DNA from: Shewanella hafniensis
Lineage (GTDB): Bacteria > Pseudomonadota > Gammaproteobacteria > Enterobacterales > Shewanellaceae
NCBI RefSeq assembly: GCF_019655335.1
Contig: NZ_BPFD01000012.1
Span: 1 to 64,000, forward strand
Direction of reading: 5' to 3'
DNA: 64,000 nt
How positions within the stretch are numbered: the first letter of the stretch is position 1; the number at the start of each line of letters is the position of its first letter. Under the pieces are notes generated by a model that made no database searches, had not been told where the DNA came from, and worked only from the letters and a program-made list of their open reading frames with translations. Below are positions 16,422 through 25,013 of the stretch, piece after piece. The translations under genes were made by a program, and so were the position numbers.

Positions 16422-18146
16422 TTAGAAGTTAATTGTGAGTGAGGCGTTCATGTCGAAGGCGGTATCGACCACTGGCAACATGGAGTAAGTCAAACCTGCT
16501 AACACATCATCAATTTTTTGCGGAGCACCCACAGGTGTACCGCTGCCTGTGTACTCGTAGTCGTAATAGAGGCCAGCAAGTTTGATAAACATTTTTGGAT
16601 TGATATCAAAGATATAATAGGCTTCGGCCACATGACCACGGGTGGCAAGTTTGCTACCGATAGGGTCGTCTTGGGCTTGGGTGAAGGGTGTCCAATATTT
16701 AGAACCATAGTTATATTCCAGACCAAACTTGCCGTAGGGTGCAGGAATTTGTACGCCGACATAAATGCCGTAACCGTCTTTGGTATCACTATCGTCACTG
16801 GTTTTAGGCACCATGATGATCTCTGTACCAGTGCTATTTAACTCAGCCTCGAAGATAGCATCGGATAACATGCCACCAAACATACCTGCGTTGCCATTGG
16901 GCTCGGCGCGAGTCCAGCCGAGTGAGGCAAACCATTTAATATCGTTTGCTTCTTCACGCGCAAAGCCAATCCCGCCTAGGTACATGTCACCAATCACACC
17001 GCTGGGTTGTACTCGGGTAACAAAGTTAAAATTGTCGAACTTTTGCATATCTTGGTACATGGTCGGAGCGAAAATGCCCGCCAGCTGGGTCGGGAAGGCC
17101 ATAGTGCCTTTAAAGCCGTCATTCACATCTTTAGCGCCAAACAGGGTGAACTGGAGGAAGTTGGTGCCATCGTTGATGGCATCGATATTAAAACCACCGA
17201 GGTGGGTATCTTTAGTGACTATGTCACCAAACATTTCGCCATTGCCCCATTGTGATTCAAAGCCTTGGCCGTAACAAAAACGGACAACTTGCCCTTCAAC
17301 TCCGGTGATTTCCCCTAGGTTATAACCTAAGGTGGCGCCATCGAAGTTGAAGTTAACTAAATGGCCTGAAGGCGTGCCGCCACGTAGCTCGTTTTCACGG
17401 TAGTGGCTTGGTGGGCCATAGGTGGAAGGGCGACGGCCAATGGAGAGATAAAACTCGGAGCCGTTGATTTTTTTCCAGTCAAAATAGGCGCGTTCGACCC
17501 GCAACCAGTCGCCACTGGTATTGCCGCTGCTGGTGCCATCCATAGTGAAAGATCGCCAAGAGTCAAACACTTGCGCTCCTGTGGAGTCGCCCCAGTTTTT
17601 GAACATACTGAGACGGCCAGCAAAGCTGACGTTATCCCATACTTTTGCCTTAAGGTTGAGGCGCAGTCGAGTGGTGTAGTAGATGTCGTTATCTATGTCT
17701 TGTACGCTTTTGGGGGCGAGCACATAGGGCATCACGCCCTGCAACATGCCATTTTGGAAGGCGGCGGCAAGGTCTGGATTGGCTTGCATCATTTTGCCAA
17801 GTGGCGAATTTAGATCGTTGGGCATGCCGAAGGCGCCCGACATAGCTTTGGCGCCAAAGTCGTTGAAGTTAACCTTCATCGCTGGGCTCCAGACCACATC
17901 TTGGTAATGCAATGAATGGGCTTTAGTGCGGAAATCACCTGTAATTTCAAGACGATCTAATGATGTGTGCCGCTCGGTTTTATCTACGCGATTATTAAGG
18001 TCATCCAATTGCTCGGTAATATCGGCAAGCTGTTGTTTAAGTTCGGTAATTTTTTGCGTTTCATTTTGCACATCGTTCGGTGCAGCAAGGGATTGGCCCG
18101 ACATAAACAAGGCATTAGCAACGAGTATGGAAATAAGGGTACGCAT
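16422..18146 (-). CDS. DUF3373 family outer-membrane beta-barrel protein
   Basis: A 574-residue protein with a signal peptide (ending SLAAP, about residue 22), then a coiled-coil-like segment (about 28-60, TQKITELKQQLADITEQLDDLNNR), then alternating beta strands rich in Tyr/Trp/Gly to a C-terminal aromatic (LTINF), typical of an outer-membrane barrel. DUF3373 barrels occur near multihaem cytochromes in Shewanella and Geobacter-type genomes. The body repeatedly shows FAGRLSMFKNWGD, FDWKKINGSEFYLSIGRR and GYGIYVGVQIPAP-type strands. The N-terminal coiled coil resembles periplasmic trimerisation segments of porins. It lies between the cytochrome genes and may admit the electron acceptor or position the cytochromes (inference). 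Confidence 0.82.
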   Translation of the reverse strand: MRTLISILVANALFMSGQSLAAPNDVQNETQKITELKQQLADITEQLDDLNNRVDKTERHTSLDRLEITGDFRTKAHSLHYQDVVWSPAMKVNFNDFGAKAMSGAFGMPNDLNSPLGKMMQANPDLAAAFQNGMLQGVMPYVLAPKSVQDIDNDIYYTTRLRLNLKAKVWDNVSFAGRLSMFKNWGDSTGAQVFDSWRSFTMDGTSSGNTSGDWLRVERAYFDWKKINGSEFYLSIGRRPSTYGPPSHYRENELRGGTPSGHLVNFNFDGATLGYNLGEITGVEGQVVRFCYGQGFESQWGNGEMFGDIVTKDTHLGGFNIDAINDGTNFLQFTLFGAKDVNDGFKGTMAFPTQLAGIFAPTMYQDMQKFDNFNFVTRVQPSGVIGDMYLGGIGFAREEANDIKWFASLGWTRAEPNGNAGMFGGMLSDAIFEAELNSTGTEIIMVPKTSDDSDTKDGYGIYVGVQIPAPYGKFGLEYNYGSKYWTPFTQAQDDPIGSKLATRGHVAEAYYIFDINPKMFIKLAGLYYDYEYTGSGTPVGAPQKIDDVLAGLTYSMLPVVDTAFDMNASLTINF

Positions 18147-18337
18147 AAGGTTTCTCCCTGAGTTTTTCTGTTGGCGCTATCTCGCTAAGAAGCATTTCGC
18201 CAAATTTACCCAATAGGAGTCCCTGAGGTGTTTCCCCATTTTTCTCGAATTGGGTTTTAAATTTTTAAGTCAATGTGTTAGTGAGCAGTTGCAGGGGAGC
18301 TCTCTACCATTGTCTTAGGCCATAACGTTGGCAGAGA

Positions 18338-18667
18338 TCAACCGCAGGTTTGGGGTTGGTCCGAGTCGGCGGCGTGGTCATACAAAAATTGCTGTATATC
18401 CTTGAGGTCTTGCTCCGAGAGGCCATTGAATACCTCTGGTTTGAATTTGTGCTTATCTTTATCAAAGAAGCGATCCCACTGGCTCATCGTTTTGGCCATT
18501 GGCGTGAGTTCACCACCTTCACCGCCTTGGCTATGGCAGGCTTTGCATTCTTTTTTGTACAAATGTTTACCTTTCTTTGGATTACCTCCCTCTGCGGCAT
18601 ACGCATTAATACTCAAGCTGCCGATCACTGCCATGGCAATTGCTATCTTAGTTGACGTTTTCATCAT
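18338..18667 (-). CDS. Periplasmic monohaem cytochrome c of the octahaem reductase cluster
   Basis: About 109 residues from ATG 18667 (a second ATG follows directly; AAGGA lies 5-8 nt upstream). It has a signal peptide ending NAYA|AEGG, one haem site CKACH in KKGKHLYKKECKACHSQGG, and a probable axial Met in LTPMAKTM. It ends with AADSDQPQTCG, carrying an extra Cys. It is first in the likely operon with the DUF3373 barrel and the octahaem reductase, so it may deliver electrons to the reductase. The 191 bp to the next gene leave room for an extra promoter, but none is evident. Confidence 0.87.
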   Translation of the reverse strand: MMKTSTKIAIAMAVIGSLSINAYAAEGGNPKKGKHLYKKECKACHSQGGEGGELTPMAKTMSQWDRFFDKDKHKFKPEVFNGLSEQDLKDIQQFLYDHAADSDQPQTCG

Positions 18668-18801
18668 CTCATTCCTTACTTTTGTGATCATTTACATTTA
18701 TTTGTTGGTTAAGTGTTTTTATTGATTCCACTTTGTAAATTAATTTATCAAATCCTACGGTGTGTAAATTTGAGGTACATCACTTTAATTAAAAAAATCT
18801 A

Positions 18802-18846
18802 ATTGATAAAAAGTTCATTGATAAAAATCTAATTGATGATGTTGTA
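18802..18846. repeat. Three direct repeats with 15-bp period (ATTGATAAAAANTNN type)
   Basis: ATTGAT occurs at 18802, 18817 and 18832, exactly 15 bp apart, with AAAAA-rich spacers shared by the first two units. A degenerate further unit precedes at 18787. Regular direct repeats in a promoter region suggest cooperative binding of a regulator; the TtrR-like protein is one candidate. Confidence 0.5.
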
Positions 18847-19046
18847 GAGTGGTATGATTATTTTTTTCTTATTTAAAAACAATGAACTAGTCTACGTGCT
18901 AAATTAGCTCTGATAACTTTGAGTCTTGAGTTTTGCGCCTAAAGCACAAAAATGGACTGTGATTAAGCTAACACTTTGTAAAATATGCACTCACTAAAGT
19001 AGTGATGTTGAAACTTAGCAGCTGTTTGGCAGGCTTTATTGGGAAG

Positions 19047-19076
19047 TAAATAATGCCAGAGTTGATTCTGGCATTA
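19047..19076 (-). terminator. Terminator of the SDR gene
   Basis: TAATGCCAGA (19051-19060) pairs with TCTGGCATTA (19067-19076). On the minus strand it is followed by TTTACTT. The 10-bp stem is perfect; the T-run is short. Confidence 0.7.
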
Positions 19077-19146
19077 TTGATTTTGGGGATAGGTTTGGTT
19101 GTCTTTCGAAGCAAGATAACTTAGATAAAAGTAGACTCAGAACGGA

Positions 19147-19878
19147 TTAAGGTTGCTGGCGCGTTGGTGCTAGAACGATTTCGCGTACGCACACATTTTG
19201 CGGTTGTTGCCATGCAAACAGCGCAGCAGCGGCGACATTTTCAGGGGCGATAACGCCGCCCATTTCTTCTTTCCAGTCATGGTAACCGGCTTTAATGTCA
19301 TCGCTGGTGGTATGACTTAGCAACTCAGTTTCTACTGCGCCTGGGGCGATAGTGATAAGGCGTACGTCATCCATGGCGACTTCTTCACGAATGTTTTCTG
19401 TTAAGGCGTGCACGGCAAATTTAGTGGCGCAGTAAGCAGCGTGGTTTGGAAAGGTTTTACGCCCCGCTACTGAGCTGATATTAATGATAGTGCCAGTTTT
19501 GCGAGCTTTCATGTCGGCTAATACCGCATGAATGCCATTAAGCACGCCCATCACATTGATATTGAGCATGCGGCTCCATTCGTTAGGATCTTGCACATCG
19601 ATTTGGCCCAGTAGCATGATTCCCGCGTTATTGATAAGACAGCCAACAGGGCCAAATTGTGCTTCTGCTTGAGTTATGGCGGTTTTAATGGCTGCAGCGT
19701 CGGTGACATCGACGCTGATAGAGAGGCTGTTAGGTAATTCAAGCGCTTGCATTGCTTCAACCCGGCGTGCCAGTAATAACAGTGGGTGGCCTGCGGCGCT
19801 AAAACTTTTGGCCATAGCGGCGCCAATACCCGATGAAGCGCCCGTGATGACAACCAGTGATTTAGTAACTTGATTCAT
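19147..19878 (-). CDS. Short-chain dehydrogenase/reductase (YdfG-like)
   Basis: A 243-residue NAD(P)-dependent oxidoreductase of the classical SDR family. Visible motifs are the Rossmann TGASSGIG (12-19), NNAG (about 84-87), catalytic Ser in NISSVAG and YCATK (Tyr/Lys) near 150-155, and PGAVETELL. The substrate is unknown. AGGAAA precedes the ATG. It is divergent from a LysR regulator at 20069 with a palindromic LysR-type site between (20003-20017), so that regulator probably controls it. Confidence 0.92.
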   Translation of the reverse strand: MNQVTKSLVVITGASSGIGAAMAKSFSAAGHPLLLLARRVEAMQALELPNSLSISVDVTDAAAIKTAITQAEAQFGPVGCLINNAGIMLLGQIDVQDPNEWSRMLNINVMGVLNGIHAVLADMKARKTGTIINISSVAGRKTFPNHAAYCATKFAVHALTENIREEVAMDDVRLITIAPGAVETELLSHTTSDDIKAGYHDWKEEMGGVIAPENVAAAALFAWQQPQNVCVREIVLAPTRQQP

Positions 19879-20002
19879 TAGTATTTCCTATTAATTGAAG
19901 CCAATCTGAGCCGTAAACAAACTGTTTTTCGGCGTCTTTAAGTTGGCAATCAGTATAGGCTGGGGATTTTTAGCCGAAAAATACTTATTCCAGCTGGATA
20001 TG

Positions 20003-20017
20003 ATAGGCTCAGCCTAT
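20003..20017. promoter_or_regulatory. LysR-type operator (palindrome with T-N11-A) between SDR and lysR
   Basis: ATAGGCT (20003-20009), C, AGCCTAT (20011-20017) form a perfect palindrome containing the T-N11-A signature of LysR sites (20004 to 20016). It is 52 bp upstream of the LysR start and 125 bp upstream of the SDR start, the usual place for an autoregulated divergent pair. Confidence 0.65.
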
Positions 20018-20068
20018 GACACTATTATCGAATTTTGTACTTAATTTGCCGTTGTCGGAGAAGATAAA

Positions 20069-20908
20069 ATGGTTGATTTACGTTTGCTGCGTTTCTTTAT
20101 CGCAATTTTTGAAGAGAACAATATCACCGCAGCGGCTAACCGTTGCTTTGTGAGCCAGCCTTCACTGTCAGCTGGCTTAAAGCAGTTGGAAGAAGAGTTA
20201 GGCGGCCAGCTATTTGAACGTAGTAAGAAAGGCGTTAAACCCTTAGATAGCGCTCATTATTTGTATCCTTTGGCGGTTAAATTAGTCGAGGAGGCGAGTA
20301 AATTGCCGGGTCTGTTTATGGCGAAGTCGAGCCGACAAAAGCTACGTTTGGCTGTGATGCCAGATCTCAGTCAGCGGCGTTTGGCGGGATTTTTACAGCA
20401 GGTGAATCAAGCCATTGAGAAGCTAGATCTGGAGCTGGTGGATTACCAAAGCCCCGCAGATTGTCGTTTAACTATCGACAGTTTACGCCATGAAGATGAA
20501 GTGTTTTTCCCGCTGTGGGAAGAAGATTATGTGCTGTGCGTCCCCAAGGAGCATGCCCTCACCCGAGTAGATAGCCTACGCCCCGAGCAGCTAAATGGTT
20601 TTGACTTTATCGAGTGTCCGCCCTGTGAAGCTCATCAGCAGACGATAGGTTTACTGGCGTGCAGCAATATGTCGCTTAATTTGGTCGCTAAGGCTGAGTC
20701 AAAATCTCTAGTGATGTCGCTAGTGTTAGCCGGATTTGGCGTGAGTTTTTTACCCGATGGTTTGATTGAAGATGAGCCTAGGCTCAAGCAAGTGAAATTT
20801 GATGGTCCGAGAATGTTCCGTCGTATTGGTTTGTGTTATCCCTCCCATCAGGCAGTTGCGCCAACACTGGCGACCTTGTTACGGCATTTAGCCGCTCGAT
20901 CGAATTAA
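20069..20908 (+). CDS. LysR-family regulator (CynR/CbbR-like short form)
   Basis: A 279-residue LysR-type protein: HTH at 1-60 (ITAAANRCFVSQPSLSAGLKQLEEELGGQLFERS), effector domain to the C-terminus with DYVLCVPKEHALTRV and LVLAGFGVSFLPDGLI. It is slightly shorter than the usual 290-310 residues. GGAGAAG lies 8 nt upstream of the ATG. The divergent neighbour is an SDR reductase, its likely target. The effector is unknown. Confidence 0.88.
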   Translation: MVDLRLLRFFIAIFEENNITAAANRCFVSQPSLSAGLKQLEEELGGQLFERSKKGVKPLDSAHYLYPLAVKLVEEASKLPGLFMAKSSRQKLRLAVMPDLSQRRLAGFLQQVNQAIEKLDLELVDYQSPADCRLTIDSLRHEDEVFFPLWEEDYVLCVPKEHALTRVDSLRPEQLNGFDFIECPPCEAHQQTIGLLACSNMSLNLVAKAESKSLVMSLVLAGFGVSFLPDGLIEDEPRLKQVKFDGPRMFRRIGLCYPSHQAVAPTLATLLRHLAARSN

Positions 20909-20941
20909 TTCCAAGTTAGTTTTGGGTTATCAGCATTCAGA

Positions 20942-21271
20942 TTAGTGAGTTGCTAAGGGCGATTCAGTGAGATTAAGTGGAGGCTCGACGCCGTAGGATT
21001 TAAATAGTTGAGTAATTTCACCTGAGGTACGCATGTCGTCGACTATCTGGTGAACTTGCTTGGCATATTGATGCTGCGGCGACATGAGCGGAATACTGAA
21101 ATAGCGGCCATTTTTGCTGATATCTACGTATGCCATCTGTTTGAGTTCCTTTTCGACATAAATAACAGGATGCCTATCGCGGCAGTGTGCTTGCCAGACA
21201 ACGGCAGAGGTTTCTGCCCTTGCTTGGGGCAGAAATAAGCATGAAATGACAATGATCAGTATCAGCCTCAT
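20942..21271 (-). CDS. Short periplasmic protein resembling the end of a substrate-binding protein
   Basis: A 109-residue protein with a clear signal peptide (MRLILIIVISCLFLPQARA). The mature part is only about 90 residues. YFSIPLMSPQHQYAKQVHQIVDDMRTSG and the following FKSYGVEP resemble the last helices of SBP_bac_3 amino-acid binding proteins, which are normally about 250 residues. Either an internal deletion joined the signal peptide to the C-terminus, or this is a naturally small relative. Reading frame and start look intact. No transporter genes are nearby. Confidence 0.55.
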   Translation of the reverse strand: MRLILIIVISCLFLPQARAETSAVVWQAHCRDRHPVIYVEKELKQMAYVDISKNGRYFSIPLMSPQHQYAKQVHQIVDDMRTSGEITQLFKSYGVEPPLNLTESPLATH

Positions 21272-21502
21272 ACATCTTGCCTATTAAAATGGTCAGTTTT
21301 AATTTAGGGCTGGGCAGTTAACCTGACTATTTTTTATTTTTGAGTCGTTTAGCTGCGCAGGTTTGGTCAATAATTGATTGTAGTGCTTATACATCCACTG
21401 TGCTTTTTAAGTAATTATAAATTCACTCTATTTTGTAACCAAACGGTTTGGCCTGTTAAATCTGACCAAACCTTTTCTGGGGCTCATTCGCTGCTAGGAA
21501 AC

Positions 21503-23032
21503 TTACCTATCCGACTCAAGATAGGGCGTTAATTGGGTTTCAATGGCCTCAATTTGAGTTTCGGCGTAGGCAAGTTCGGATTCTGTTAAACATGATTTTG
21601 CGGTGTTTTGATGGAGTCGTTGAGCGCTATTCATCCCGTATTTACCAAAATGACGTAGCAATAAACTAGACCAAATAAACATTTGTATAGGTTTATTTAA
21701 TTGTTCTGCGCCGTAAATATTGACCAGTTCCCGCATAGCAATTTCATGACCTAGCTCTGCCGTACCAAGCTTCTGCCGCTTGTAGAGCCTCTTGAGTGGG
21801 TTTTTCACCACTTAAAAATGATTCAGCCTTATAGAAATAAAAATATTGTTGTTGCTCAGCGGGGATTGGATGCTGATGCAAGAAACTGTCACGCAGACGC
21901 TCGGCCTCTCTTATCTCTAAGGTGCCTAGTTGCTGACTGAATCTGGCTAATTCTTTTAGATGATCGGCTCTATTGCTCATGGCCGCGAGCTGGTAATACA
22001 TTAACGCTTTAATCGGTTGGCGACTCACGCCTAAACCTTGCTCATAAATCTTGCCTAAGCCTAGCAGTGCGTCTTCATTCCATTTAAGTGCGAATTCTTC
22101 AAAGTCAATTTTAGCCTGTTGGTAATCACTTTCATTTTGTGGCGCTTTCAGTAAAAGATGAGCAAATTCAATCTTAGCGAAGTCATTACCTCTAGCGACA
22201 GATTGGCTTAACCAATGGCGCGCCTTGTCATAGTCGACAGCAAAATCTTCACCGTAGAGGAAACGTTTACCAAGATAATACTGGCGGAAATCATCGTCTG
22301 CGGCGCGCTCGCTAAGTAATGCCTCTGCACGCGCTAAATCTTTAGGTCCACCTTGGCCAGCAGCAAGCATATGTCCTAGATCATCTTTTGCTAATTCATC
22401 ACCAGCGGCGGCGGATTTCTCAAAGTATTCACGTGCTTTGATATAGTCCGAAGTGACGCGTTCATCATGCCAGTAGAGTGTGGCTAAATGGTAATAGGCT
22501 CTTTGGTCTTCTTGTGCGGCGGCTTTTTCGAACCAGTAAATTGCTTGGCTAGCATCGGGATCGAGAAAGGGCTGGCTTAGATACAAGTAAGCAAGCTCAT
22601 ATTGAAACTCGGCTTGTCCCGCTTCGGCATTAGGTTTGAGTTGCTCTACCTGTGCGATTAACTCATCGGGTGTTTGCGACTCAGAAGAGAGCAAATTAGG
22701 TAGGGTGAGCATGGGTAAATATTGAGGCTCTATTTCGGCGGCTTTTTTATACCAATCGTTAGATGCCTTGGGATCGGCGGGGACTTGTGGGAATCGACCG
22801 GAATAAAGTTCTGCCATAGCAATGGCGGCAACGGCTAAGCCTTTATCGACTGCCTGCTGAATATAATCTAGGCCAGAGTTGACTTCACCTTGGTTAATCA
22901 GTGTTAAGCCATGATTGAGTAGCGCAGTAGGATCACCTGCGGCAAGTGCTTTAGCTTGTACTTGTTTTTTTGATATTTAGCGAAAAAAATAAACAGTACA
23001 ATAAAAGCAATAATTATGAGTATCAACAACAT
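21503..23032 (-). pseudogene. Membrane-anchored Sel1/TPR-repeat protein gene with two frame breaks
   Basis: Three segments in three frames make one logical protein. Segment 1 starts at ATG 23032 (MLLILIIIAFIVLFIFF, a membrane anchor, then AKYQK). At the A7 run (22965-22971) the reading must shift -1 to continue as KKQVQAKALAAGDPTALLNHG, then run through Sel1-type repeats to RARS stop at 21744. The last part (TAELGHEIAMRELVNIYG to the stop at 21503) is in a third frame, joining where WYG-KA-AELGH would be expected. The zero-frame codons at the first break form A AAA AAC, a canonical slippery heptamer. The second break fits an 8-nt deletion between GGCA repeats (inference). Sequencing error is an alternative for the homopolymer. 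Confidence 0.75.
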
Positions 23033-23150
23033 AGTAGTCCATCACTATCGATATTTGGGAGTATAGTAAACGTAAATTTTTACAAGAATGCAAGTTTACC
23101 ATGTGCGCTAGGCTGACCGACTACGCCGGTCAACTCCATGAGCATTAGCG

Positions 23151-23987
23151 TTATTTATCTTGCAGATGGATCTCTCTGATGGGGCAGGCAATCTCGATTC
23201 CCGCCTGCTTAAGGGCGTTGTAGAGGTCTAAGTTCACCTTATATTTATGCTGAAAATAGCTTTGCGTTGGCACCCAATAGCGCACTCCCATTTCAATCCC
23301 GATAGCATTAAAACCATTGATGCCGATATTGGGTGCAGTCTCTTGATAAACATAGGGATTATTGCTTAATAACTCAGTAATCACACTAATGGCTCGTTCG
23401 GGATCTGTGTTGTAACTGAGATTGAACTGGGTTTCGACCAGTTTATTGCTAAAGGAATTATGCAGGATCTCACCGACGATATGCTTATTAGGAATGCTGA
23501 TTTGCTCGCCTTCCTCATTGGTGAGTATGGTCATGCCTAAGTGGATACGTTTAACGACGCCGCTTTCCCCTTTAATTTCAATAGTATTCCCTACAACGAA
23601 AGGACGGGTGACGATAATGGTCACGCCGGCGGCATAGTTGGCTAACATGCCTTGCAAGGCTAAGCCTGCACCTAAGGAGGCTGCACCAATGGCTGCCACC
23701 ATAGGGGTGACGCTGATGCCGATTTTGCCGAGGGCGATGATCCCAACCATTATGATGATCAGAATACGGATAAGGTTACTGACAAAATTACTTAAGGTAA
23801 TATCGATATTGTGTTTTTCGAACTGCTTTGCGACTAAGCGTGATGTCTTACTGGCGACCCACAAGCCCAGTAAAAAGATCAGTAAAGCGCCGACCAATTG
23901 GAAGCTGTAGGTGACTAAAAACTCAGTGATCAGTTGATAAACGCCTTGTAGTTGCTGCAATTCCTGATCGAGTCCAGGTGTTATCAT
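23151..23987 (-). CDS. mscS: Small-conductance mechanosensitive channel, MscS family
   Basis: A 278-residue inner-membrane channel that opens under membrane tension to release solutes (E. coli MscS 286). There are three N-terminal membrane helices (about 22-50, 62-85, 92-125). The pore helix carries the Gly/Ala-rich pattern AAIGAASLGAGLALQGMLANYAAG (98-121), followed by the beta domain with VGNTIEIKGESGVVKRIHLGMTIL and the IPNK segment. AAGGATATC precedes the ATG. It stands alone between the broken Sel1 gene and a divergent periplasmic protein gene. Confidence 0.92.
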   Translation of the reverse strand: MITPGLDQELQQLQGVYQLITEFLVTYSFQLVGALLIFLLGLWVASKTSRLVAKQFEKHNIDITLSNFVSNLIRILIIIMVGIIALGKIGISVTPMVAAIGAASLGAGLALQGMLANYAAGVTIIVTRPFVVGNTIEIKGESGVVKRIHLGMTILTNEEGEQISIPNKHIVGEILHNSFSNKLVETQFNLSYNTDPERAISVITELLSNNPYVYQETAPNIGINGFNAIGIEMGVRYWVPTQSYFQHKYKVNLDLYNALKQAGIEIACPIREIHLQDK

Positions 23988-24156
23988 TATGATATCCTTG
24001 TAATAAAATTAACTGTGCGATTATAGCGCAGAAATCCCATCAAATGCTTATTCACCTGCATGTGTGAAGCGTATCATGTAATCGCGGTTGATTTAATGAG
24101 TCGATAGGGGGAGTCAGGTATGCTGTCCGCCTATCCAATAATGGAGTCGAGTGTTT

Positions 24157-24636
24157 ATGAAAACGCTGTTGTTATGTCTGTCTTGTTTATTAACCCCCAT
24201 GTGGGCCTATGCTGCGAGTTATGTTGCGGGCGATGCGATTAATCCTATTTCACTTCTCGATCAAAATGATCAAACGGTAAGTGTGACAGATGAAACTCAA
24301 GTGTTGCTCTTTAGCCGCAGCATGAAAGGCGGTGATGTGATTAAAGAAGCACTCACGCCTCTAAGTACGACTCAAATGCCTGTGGGTTTAGTTTATGTCG
24401 CCGATATAAGTGGTATGCCTTCTTTAATCGCTAAGTTTGTTGCTGTGCCACAAATGCAAGATTTACCCTTTGCGATTGGGTTAGATAGGGAAGGTGAGAT
24501 CAGTCGTTTACTACCAGATACCAAAGATATGGCCACTATGATATTGCTTAATCAGCGTAATATTTTAGATATCGCCTATTTTGATTCCAGTGAAGCCTTG
24601 GGCCAAGCACTCGCAAAACTCAATCAGCCGCAGTAA
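24157..24636 (+). CDS. Periplasmic protein of unknown function, possibly thioredoxin-fold
   Basis: A 159-residue protein with signal peptide MKTLLLCLSCLLTPMWAYA. I chose ATG 24157, 10 nt after GGAG, over an upstream GTG that is too close to it. The mature part begins SYVAGDAINPISLLDQNDQ and contains FSRSMKGGDVIKEAL and MATMILLNQRNILDIAYF, a layout like peroxiredoxin/YtfJ-type thioredoxin folds. It has no Cys in the mature protein, so redox catalysis is unlikely. I do not recognise a named family. It is monocistronic by context. Confidence 0.7.
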   Translation: MKTLLLCLSCLLTPMWAYAASYVAGDAINPISLLDQNDQTVSVTDETQVLLFSRSMKGGDVIKEALTPLSTTQMPVGLVYVADISGMPSLIAKFVAVPQMQDLPFAIGLDREGEISRLLPDTKDMATMILLNQRNILDIAYFDSSEALGQALAKLNQPQ

Positions 24637-25013
24637 CGATTCAATTTAATTGACCTAATTTAAGGCGTCACATTAGCCTTTTTTCGTGGCGCGCTTGCCC
24701 CTCAAGCTTATCACTTTAGGATGGATATGTTGGCTTGAGCCAGTCTATCTCTCTCCTTTGCGATAACGTCGTAAAAAATTCACTTTTTATTCTGATAATG
24801 CACACAAATTTACCTTAGGGTTTGTGTGCATAATCATTTGTTTTATAGAGGCTTTTTTTGATTATTTAGTCCCTTAAAACATTGCGGAATAAAAAGTTAT
24901 AAAATCAGCATAAAAATTCGTTGCGTAAAGCAAAAAAATATCGTTTACTGCGCACGTTTTTTAAGACATTACACTCACTTTTTTCTACTTGACCCAAAGG
25001 AGACTCTGGCCCA
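24637..25013. other. Intergenic region upstream of ornithine decarboxylase
   Basis: No gene is seen in these 377 bp. An 11-bp inverted repeat lies at 24798-24831. The last 130 bp are AT-rich and likely contain the promoter. AAAGGAG at 24996-25002 is the ribosome site for the decarboxylase. Confidence 0.5.
24798..24831. promoter_or_regulatory. 11-bp inverted repeat upstream of ornithine decarboxylase
   Basis: ATGCACACAAA (24798-24808) and TTTGTGTGCAT (24821-24831) are perfect complements around a 12-nt loop. It is 183 bp before the start codon. It could be an operator or a leader hairpin; there is no T-run. Confidence 0.5.

Larger units (their letters stand above)
18692..19146. other. AT-rich intergenic region, promoter of the cytochrome cluster
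   Basis: No gene is seen. The segment is AT-rich and carries a 15-bp-period direct repeat array at 18802-18837, 135-170 bp upstream of the cytochrome start, and a hairpin terminator for the SDR gene at 19047-19076. It presumably contains the regulated promoter of the monohaem/DUF3373/octahaem cluster. Confidence 0.5.

Noticed and set aside
16780..17813. Plus-strand frames of 164 and 136 codons
   Set aside because: Antisense to the DUF3373 barrel; no ribosome sites and no domain seen.
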